Assembly: GCA_010912705.1 (NCBI GenBank)
Contig: POWB01000016.1
Coordinates: 1 to 64,000, forward strand
Source: Halochromatium sp.
Lineage (GTDB): Bacteria; Pseudomonadota; Gammaproteobacteria; Chromatiales; Chromatiaceae
Direction: 5' to 3'
DNA length: 64,000 nucleotides
The notes beneath the pieces were generated by a model. That model saw only the letters and a program-made list of their open reading frames with translations. It was not told where the DNA came from and ran no database searches. Positions within the stretch are counted from its first letter, which is position 1; each line of letters begins with the position of its first letter. Of the stretch, positions 58,315-64,000 are shown one piece after another. Made by a program: the position numbers and the translations under genes.

Positions 58315-61116
58315 TTGACCAAACGCCCGTCTTCCCCAGAGGATCTTGAGCAAGAGGCCATGGAAGGCCCGCCACCGATGCTGCCAGAGGACTTCGGGAT
58401 GGAGCCCATCGGCTCGCCTACCGATGCGCTGTCCGAGATGGCGGAGGCGATGCCGGGGATGCGTATCCCGCCCCATAACCTGCAGGCCGAGCAGTCGCTC
58501 CTAGGCGCCTTGATGCTCGAGAACAGCGTCTGGGAGCAGGTAGCGGACAAGGTGCGGGAGACGGATTTCTACCGCCAAGAGCATCAGCTGATCTTCCGCG
58601 CCATCCATATCTTGGCCGAGCAGGATCAGCCGTTCGACGTCATCACGCTAGCCGAGGCACTCGACAAGCGCAAGCTGCTCGACGACATGGGTGGCATGAG
58701 CTACCTCGCCGAGATCGATCGCAACACCGGCTCAGCCGCGAATGCCGCGCATTACGCGCGCATCGTCCGCTTCAACTCGGTGCTGCGCCAGCTGATCCGG
58801 GCCGGCACCGGCATCGCCGATCTGGCCTTCGATACCAAGGGCCGCAGCGAGGCCGAGATCCTCGACGCCGCTGAAGCCAAGGTGTTCGAGATCGCCGAGC
58901 AGCTCACCCGCGGCGGTGGCTTCAAGTCGATCGAAGAGCTCTTGACCATCGCTGTCAGCAAGATCGATGAGCTCCACCAGCGCGACGAGCCGATTACCGG
59001 CCTCCCGACCGGTTTCATCGACTTCGACATGAAGACTTCCGGCCTGCAGCCCGCTGACCTGATCATTTGCGCGGGGAGGCCGTCGATGGGTAAGTGTCTG
59101 GCGGCTAACAGCGAGATTCTGCTCGCGGATGGGCGGATCAGCAGCATCGAAGCCATCGTCCAGCGGCGTCAGGCCGCGCTGCTGACGCTCGATGAGCGGC
59201 TGCGCTTCAGGATCACGCAGCCCAGCGCGTTCGTTGATGACGGGCACAAACCCGTGTTTCGAGTCACGACCAGACTTGGGCGCGTGGTCGAGACCACGGC
59301 GACGCATCCGTTCCTGACGATGGAGGGCTGGCAACCGCTCAGCGAGCTTGCCGTCGGTGACGCCGTCGCAGTGCCCCGATGCCTGCCGGTTTTCGGCCAA
59401 CGCGCGATGCGCGACTGCGAGGTCAAGCTGCTCGGTTATCTGATTGGAGACGGCTGCCTCACCGGCCCCACGCCGAAGCTGACGAACGACAACCCCGAGA
59501 TCCAAAGCGACTTTATCGCTGCCGCCAATGCATTTGGAGATGTTATCGGGCTGCTCAAGCAACGGCCGACACGCACCGCTGATGTCTGCGTGGTCGCGGA
59601 TCGCGCAGCGGTTCGAACCCGTCGCCAGGCCTTCAGCTCAGCGTTGCGCGAGGCCCTTCAGGTCTCTGGCTGCTCTCAGCGTCAGCTCGCCCTAGCCACG
59701 GGGGCGAGTCCGGCGACGGTCTGCTATTGGCTCCAAGGGGTGAGCATGCCTGGCGCCGGGCTGTTTGACCAGATCGAGCGATTCTTCGCGCATGCCCAAG
59801 TCGCCTGGTTACCGGGTGAGCACGAGCGCGCGGTCAAGAATGGCCCTAACGCACTCACTCGTTGGCTGATGGACTTAGGGCTTTGGGGACGCGATGCACA
59901 TCATAAGTTCATCCCGGAGCCGGTCTTCGCATTACCAAAGGCTCAGCTCGCACTGTTTTTAAACCGATTGTTCGCAACGGATGGTTGGGCGACTCGGCTC
60001 GCAAGCGGCCAGTGTCAGCTTGGCTATGCCTCGGTCAGTGAACGTCTGGCCCGGCAGGTCCAGCACCTGCTGCTGCGTTTTGGCGTCATCGCCAAGCTTC
60101 GCCACCGCTGCATCCGCTACGAGGGCGGCGATCGATACGCCTGGCAACTGGATCTGACGGATGCCGATTCAATACGCACCTTTGCAAACGAGATTGGTAT
60201 CTATTCCAAAGAGACTCCACTCGCTCAGGTCATCGAAACGCTCGAGGGTAAGCGATCGCTGAGCGATCTTGCGAGCAGTGAATTGTATTGGGACCCCATC
60301 GTATCGATCGAGCCGATGGGCCTATGCCAGGTCTACGACCTGACGATCCCGGAGACGCACAATTTCGTCGCCAATGACATCTGCGTGCACAACACCAGTT
60401 TCGCGATGAATATGGCTGAAAATGTCGCGATCAAGACAGGAAAGGGCGTCGCGGTCTTCAGCATGGAGATGCCCGGCGATGCGCTGGCGATGCGCATGAT
60501 GTCATCGCTCGGGCAGATCGATCAGCATCGGGTCCGCACTGGCAAACTGAATGAAGAGGACTGGCCGCGGCTGACCTCGGCGGTGACCATGTTGTCGCAG
60601 ACGCCAATGTACATCGATGACACGCCCGCGCTCTCGCCCACGGATCTACGCGCGCGGGTGCGCCGGCTGCAGCGCGATCTGAAGCGCGAAGAGAAGGAGC
60701 TCGGGATGATCGTCATCGATTACCTGCAGTTGATGCAGGCGCCAAGCGAAGGCGAAAACCGCGCCACTGAGATCTCAGCGATCTCCCGCTCACTCAAGGC
60801 CTTGGCCAAGGAGCTGCATGTACCGGTCGTCGCCCTGTCGCAGCTCAACCGGAGTCTGGAGCAGCGGCCGAACAAGCGACCGGTGATGTCGGATTTGAGG
60901 GAAAGTGGTGCCATTGAACAGGATGCAGACGTCATCGCCTTCATCTACCGCGATGAGGTCTACAACGAGGATAGCCCGGATAAGGGCGTCGCCGAGATCA
61001 TTATCGCCAAACAGCGTAATGGCCCGATCGGCACGGTAAAGCTTGCGTTCTTGGGTCAGTTCACCAAGTTCGAGAACCTCGCCGAGGATCTCTACGGCGA
61101 TCTGGGGTACCAATGA
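58315..61116 (+). CDS. dnaB: Replicative DNA helicase DnaB containing an intein
   Basis: A 933-codon frame starting at TTG 58315. The host protein has about 500 residues: an N-terminal extension (about 60 residues) followed by RIPPHNLQAEQSLLGALMLENSVW, the DnaB N-domain, the linker, and then the P-loop GRPSMGK (residues about 254-260). The intein interrupts there, and the helicase resumes TSFAMNMAENVAIKTGKGVAVFSMEMPGDALAMRMMSSL; the walker B EKELGMIVIDYLQLMQ, ISRSLKALAKELHVPVVALSQLNRSLEQRPNKRPVMSDLRESGAIEQDADVIAFIYRDE and IIIAKQRNGPIGTVKLAFLGQFTKF complete RecA-type motifs. It unwinds DNA at replication forks. It must splice to be active. Its stop overlaps the alr start by 4 bases. Confidence 0.97.
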   Translation: MTKRPSSPEDLEQEAMEGPPPMLPEDFGMEPIGSPTDALSEMAEAMPGMRIPPHNLQAEQSLLGALMLENSVWEQVADKVRETDFYRQEHQLIFRAIHILAEQDQPFDVITLAEALDKRKLLDDMGGMSYLAEIDRNTGSAANAAHYARIVRFNSVLRQLIRAGTGIADLAFDTKGRSEAEILDAAEAKVFEIAEQLTRGGGFKSIEELLTIAVSKIDELHQRDEPITGLPTGFIDFDMKTSGLQPADLIICAGRPSMGKCLAANSEILLADGRISSIEAIVQRRQAALLTLDERLRFRITQPSAFVDDGHKPVFRVTTRLGRVVETTATHPFLTMEGWQPLSELAVGDAVAVPRCLPVFGQRAMRDCEVKLLGYLIGDGCLTGPTPKLTNDNPEIQSDFIAAANAFGDVIGLLKQRPTRTADVCVVADRAAVRTRRQAFSSALREALQVSGCSQRQLALATGASPATVCYWLQGVSMPGAGLFDQIERFFAHAQVAWLPGEHERAVKNGPNALTRWLMDLGLWGRDAHHKFIPEPVFALPKAQLALFLNRLFATDGWATRLASGQCQLGYASVSERLARQVQHLLLRFGVIAKLRHRCIRYEGGDRYAWQLDLTDADSIRTFANEIGIYSKETPLAQVIETLEGKRSLSDLASSELYWDPIVSIEPMGLCQVYDLTIPETHNFVANDICVHNTSFAMNMAENVAIKTGKGVAVFSMEMPGDALAMRMMSSLGQIDQHRVRTGKLNEEDWPRLTSAVTMLSQTPMYIDDTPALSPTDLRARVRRLQRDLKREEKELGMIVIDYLQLMQAPSEGENRATEISAISRSLKALAKELHVPVVALSQLNRSLEQRPNKRPVMSDLRESGAIEQDADVIAFIYRDEVYNEDSPDKGVAEIIIAKQRNGPIGTVKLAFLGQFTKFENLAEDLYGDLGYQ
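59095..60393 (+). mobile_element. Intein in DnaB P-loop, with LAGLIDADG homing endonuclease
   Basis: 433 codons, residues 261-693, between Lys260 and Thr694 of the frame. Splicing blocks: block A CLAANSEILLADGR with nucleophile Cys1; block B TTATHPFLTMEGW (His in TxxH); block F VYDLTIPETHNFVANDI; block G VHN ending in Asn followed by Thr+1. The middle holds two LAGLIDADG-like helices, LLGYLIGDGCL (about 371-381) and FLNRLFATDGW (about 547-557), the second acid being an Asp-Gly, and between them a helix-turn-helix segment (SQRQLALATGASPATVCYWLQGVSMPG). So the element is a full homing type, and endonuclease activity is plausible. Insertion at the P-loop is a known DnaB intein site. Confidence 0.95.
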
Positions 61117-62294
61117 TCATCGGTCCAATTGCGCAGATCGACCTTGATGCGCTGCGCCATAATCTAGCGGTCTGCCGAGCGGCAGCTCCCGAGAGTCGTA
61201 TCTGGGCGGTGATCAAGGCCGATGCCTACGGGCATGGCATGGGGCATTGTGCTGCTGCGCTGGCGGAGGCGGATGGCTTTGCCGTCGCGCGGGTGCAGGA
61301 GGCGCTTGGACTGCGTGGCATTGGCGTTAGCAAACCCTTGCTGGTCATGGAGGGGGTTGCGAACGACACGGAGCTTGGCGCGGTGCTCTCGATGCAGGTC
61401 GAGATGACGCTGCACTCGAGCCGGCAGCTCGAGCTCATCCTGAGCCACCTGGAGGCCAACCCGCAGCCAAGACCGCAACGCATTTGGATCAAGCTTGATA
61501 CGGGCATGGGTCGGCTTGGCTTGCATGAGGCTGAGGCGATCGCGCTGATCGAGCGGATTCGCGCGCTGACATCGGGACCTTGCTCGGGAGCCGGAGCGGG
61601 ATCGAGAGGGCCAACGCTTGAGCTTGCTGGGATCATGACGCACCTGGCCAATGCCGATGATCCATCGCATTCGATGACGGCGGCGCAATGTCAGCAGGCG
61701 AGGGCGCTTGCCGAACGCTTTGACCTACCGCTCTCGATCGGCAACTCGGCTGGCATCCTCGCCCATCCTGCCGCCAGAAGTGATTGGGTGCGGCCGGGGA
61801 TCATGCTTTACGGCGGCTCGCCGCTGCTCGACAGTTCCGCTGCGGCGCTGGATCTGAGGCCGGTGATGACACTTTCGAGCCAGCTCATCGCCGTGCGCGA
61901 GATGGCGGCCGGTGCGGTGATTGGCTATGGCAGCACCTATCGGTGCCCGGAGCCGATGCGCGTGGGCGTTGTCGCCATCGGCTATGGCGATGGCTATCCA
62001 CGTCACGCACCGAGCGGCACTCCGGTCCTGATCCACGGCCAGCGTGCAGCCCTGCTAGGACGCGTTTCTATGGATATGATCAGCGTTGATCTTTGCCAGA
62101 TACCGGATGCGAGGGTGGGCGACCCGGTGATCCTCTGGGGCCAGGGGCTGCCAGTCGAGGTCATAGCGGAGCAGGTTGGCACCATCAACTACGAGCTGCT
62201 GTGCCGGCTCTCGCCGCGCGTGCGGCTGGATTACGAGGCCTCGGGGCAAATGTCTGAGGCGGTTCGGTTAGGACGGTCGGAGCAGGGGCCTTGA
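61113..62294 (+). CDS. alr: Alanine racemase
   Basis: A 393-residue PLP enzyme making D-alanine for peptidoglycan. The start overlaps the dnaB stop (ATGA). AQIDLDALRHNLAVCRAAAPESRIWAVIKADAYGHGMGHCAAAL contains the PLP lysine in KADAYGHG; IKLDTGMGRLGLHEAEA, GIMTHLANADDP, SIGNSAGILAHPAARSDWVRPGIMLYGGSPL, GYGSTYRCPEPMRVGVVAIGYGDGYPRHAPSGTPVLIHGQRAALLGRVSMDMISVDL carry the catalytic tyrosine region. A Gly/Ser-rich insert (CSGAGAGSRGPTLE, about residue 155) is somewhat longer than usual. Position between dnaB and radA is a common gammaproteobacterial arrangement. Confidence 0.96.
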   Translation: MIIGPIAQIDLDALRHNLAVCRAAAPESRIWAVIKADAYGHGMGHCAAALAEADGFAVARVQEALGLRGIGVSKPLLVMEGVANDTELGAVLSMQVEMTLHSSRQLELILSHLEANPQPRPQRIWIKLDTGMGRLGLHEAEAIALIERIRALTSGPCSGAGAGSRGPTLELAGIMTHLANADDPSHSMTAAQCQQARALAERFDLPLSIGNSAGILAHPAARSDWVRPGIMLYGGSPLLDSSAAALDLRPVMTLSSQLIAVREMAAGAVIGYGSTYRCPEPMRVGVVAIGYGDGYPRHAPSGTPVLIHGQRAALLGRVSMDMISVDLCQIPDARVGDPVILWGQGLPVEVIAEQVGTINYELLCRLSPRVRLDYEASGQMSEAVRLGRSEQGP

Positions 62295-63706
62295 ACGCGC
62301 CAGCCAAAAAAGGCCGCAGCGTCTATGTCTGCAACAGTTGCGGCGCCCAGAGCCCGAAATGGAGCGGACGCTGTACCGAATGCGGTGCATGGAATAGCAT
62401 CGAGCAGGTTGCGCTGCCACCGAAGGCGACGCCACGATCAGGTGCCGGCGGCTACGCGGGAGCTGCTGGGAGCGCGGTGCGTGCTGACTTAGGCGCCATC
62501 TACCGACTCGCCGAGATCCCCCCTGAACAGGAGGTGCGCACTCCGAGCGGTATTGCCGAGCTTGATCGGGTGCTCGGCGGTGGGCTGGTGCAAGGCTCGG
62601 TGGTGCTGATCGGTGGTGATCCGGGCATCGGTAAATCGACCCTGCTGCTGCAAGCCTGCGCAGCCATCGACGCCAACCCGGCCTTCACTTCGACCAAAGG
62701 CTCGGTGCTCTACGTGACTGGCGAGGAATCGCCGCAGCAGGTGAGCCTACGAGCGCAACGGCTGGGACTCGAGCCAGGTGGACTCAATCTGCTCGCCGAG
62801 ACCTGCATCGAGCAGATCTTGGCCACCGCCGCGGCTGAGGCGCCACGCGTGCTGGTGATCGATTCCATCCAAACCCTGTTTACCGAGGCCTTGACCTCAG
62901 CGCCAGGCTCGGTCTCGCAAGTGCGCGAAACCGCCGCCCAGTTGGTCCGCTATGCCAAGCTCACCAACACCACGGTATTTCTGGTCGGCCATGTCACGAA
63001 GGAAGGCGCCTTAGCCGGGCCGCGCGTGCTCGAGCACATGGTCGATACCGTGCTCTATTTCGAGGGCGAATCCGGCAATGCCCATCGGCTGGTGCGGGCG
63101 GTCAAGAATCGCTTCGGCGCCGTCAACGAGCTTGGCGTCTTTGCGATGACCGATCGCGGCCTGCGCCAGGTCTCGAACCCCTCGGCGATCTTCCTTTCGC
63201 GCCACTCCGAGCCAGCACCGGGCTCGGTGGTGCTGGTCACGCGCGAGGGCACGCGGCCGATGCTGGTCGAGGTCCAGGCACTCGTGGATCAGAGCCCGCT
63301 GGCCAATCCGCGCCGGCTGGCGGTGGGCTTGGAGCAGAATCGACTGGCGATGCTGCTGGCCGTGCTGCACCGCCATGGCGGCATCGCGATGTTCGACCAG
63401 GATGTCTTCACCAACGTCGTCGGCGGGGTCCGCGTGACCGAGACCGCCGCTGATCTAGCCGTGCTGTTCGCCGTGCTCTCGAGCTTTCGCGATCAGGCCT
63501 TGCCCGTGGATCTTGCGGTCTTTGGTGAGGTTGGCCTATCCGGCGAGATCCGGCCGGTGCCGAACGGCCCGGACCGACTACGCGAGGCCGCCAAACATGG
63601 ATTCAAGCAAGCCGTCGTGCCCAAAGCCAATGTGCCGAAAGGGGGTATCGACGGCCTGGAGATCCGTCCTGTACTGAGCCTGCGCGAAGCGATCGATACC
63701 CTGTGA
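62291..63706 (+). CDS. radA: DNA repair protein RadA
   Basis: A 471-residue RecA-like protein. It starts at TTG 62291 overlapping the alr stop. An N-terminal zinc finger CNSCGAQSPKWSGRCTECGAWNSIEQV with four Cys; the Walker A region VLIGGDPGIGKSTLLLQACAAI (residues about 109-130), VLYVTGEESPQQVSLRAQRLG, VLVIDSIQTLFTE, the RadA KNRFG motif (VRAVKNRFGAVNELGVFAM), and a Lon-like C-terminal domain ending GLSGEIRPVPNGPDRLREAAKHGF. It drives branch migration in recombination. Length is typical. Confidence 0.97.
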   Translation: MNAPAKKGRSVYVCNSCGAQSPKWSGRCTECGAWNSIEQVALPPKATPRSGAGGYAGAAGSAVRADLGAIYRLAEIPPEQEVRTPSGIAELDRVLGGGLVQGSVVLIGGDPGIGKSTLLLQACAAIDANPAFTSTKGSVLYVTGEESPQQVSLRAQRLGLEPGGLNLLAETCIEQILATAAAEAPRVLVIDSIQTLFTEALTSAPGSVSQVRETAAQLVRYAKLTNTTVFLVGHVTKEGALAGPRVLEHMVDTVLYFEGESGNAHRLVRAVKNRFGAVNELGVFAMTDRGLRQVSNPSAIFLSRHSEPAPGSVVLVTREGTRPMLVEVQALVDQSPLANPRRLAVGLEQNRLAMLLAVLHRHGGIAMFDQDVFTNVVGGVRVTETAADLAVLFAVLSSFRDQALPVDLAVFGEVGLSGEIRPVPNGPDRLREAAKHGFKQAVVPKANVPKGGIDGLEIRPVLSLREAIDTL

Positions 63707-63744
63707 AGACAGGCGGATCGAGCCGGAACCACTAGAGGCGTCGA

Positions 63745-64000
63745 TCAGTGGGCTGCTGCGCGTGCGGCCTGCTCACGAGTGAAGAATTGGCCGTCTCGTA
63801 TGAAGCCAGAGATGATCTCAGGCTCGGTCGCGATCACATGGCCGTCGGGGTCTCGGCTCTGCACCCATGACTCCGGAAGTCCATCGAGGACGTGGATTGG
63901 CGCAGGTCTGCCGTCACTAAACCGCGATAGTTCGATCTCGCCAGTCGCGCGGTTGAGATAGCCAGGCCGCCATCCAAACGCACGATTCGCTTGGCTGATA
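63745..64000 (-). CDS. C-terminal part of an unidentified protein entering from the right edge
   Basis: On the minus strand an open frame runs from the window edge to the stop at 63745-63747 (84 complete codons): AFGWRPGYLNRATGEIELSRFSDGRPAPIHVLDGLPESWVQSRDPDGHVIATEPEIISGFIRDGQFFTREQAARAAAH. The sequence is protein-like and has no internal stop, but the start lies outside and I do not recognise the family. It is convergent with radA. Confidence 0.55.
   Translation of the reverse strand, partial: ISQANRAFGWRPGYLNRATGEIELSRFSDGRPAPIHVLDGLPESWVQSRDPDGHVIATEPEIISGFIRDGQFFTREQAARAAAH

Overview
The window looks like a chromosomal segment of a purple sulfur gammaproteobacterium (Chromatiaceae or a close relative). 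The evidence is a Gly/Tyr-rich exported protein that resembles the sulfur globule proteins of that family, an FNR/ANR-type anaerobic regulator, a contiguous tkt-gap-pgk-pyk-fba carbon cluster, a V/A-type ATPase operon with a NhaD antiporter, and a generally GC-rich sequence. Genus and species cannot be fixed from the sequence alone.

Layout, left to right. (1) 1-2051: the 5' part of a large secreted modular protein on the minus strand that runs off the left edge. (2) 2243-6349: a minus-strand activated-methyl-cycle group, metK-ahcY-metF, with an SAH riboswitch ahead of ahcY and a strong terminator after metF. (3) 6715-14962: a thioredoxin-fold protein, then the Calvin/glycolytic genes tkt, gap, pgk, pyk and fba, closed by a terminator. 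(4) 14966-19798: a lytic transglycosylase, a methyltransferase, rnhA, dnaQ, fnr with an FNR-box-like site in its own promoter region, and the sulfur-globule-type gene with promoter and terminator. (5) 20055-26846: pyrG-kdsA-eno-ftsB-ispD-ispF-truD. (6) 26932-37093: the V/A-type ATPase operon in the order H, C, I, K, F, E, A, B followed by nhaD. No subunit D gene is visible here.

(7) 37441-46996 is the most interesting part. xpaC and telA, normally adjacent, are separated by about 7.2 kb. The insert carries a compact plus-strand cassette: a degraded first gene, a DndD/Rad50-like ATPase, a DndE-like plus FtsK fusion translocase, an AriA-like ABC ATPase, and a DUF4435/TOPRIM-like protein of AriB type. 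Two small exported proteins follow on the minus strand. A perfect 13-bp direct repeat lies at each side of most of this insert. I read it as a candidate composite anti-phage or anti-plasmid system.

(8) 47000-53124: an alpha/beta hydrolase, tRNA-Asn and tRNA-Arg with their own promoters and terminators, a rhodanese gene broken by an internal deletion, a MOSC protein, mazG, a DUF4743-Nudix hydrolase and ispG. (9) 53229-58223: small periplasmic and redox genes (heme-binding-like, DUF302, diheme cytochrome c, an FAD oxidoreductase with an in-frame stop, ferredoxin-NADP reductase, glutathione peroxidase). (10) 58315-63706: dnaB interrupted by a 433-residue intein at its P-loop, then alr and radA as overlapping genes. 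A minus-strand gene enters from the right edge at 63745.

The genes outside the island are mostly housekeeping and autotrophic metabolism. Open reading frames at the two window edges, several frameshifted genes and several RNA elements were read directly from the sequence.
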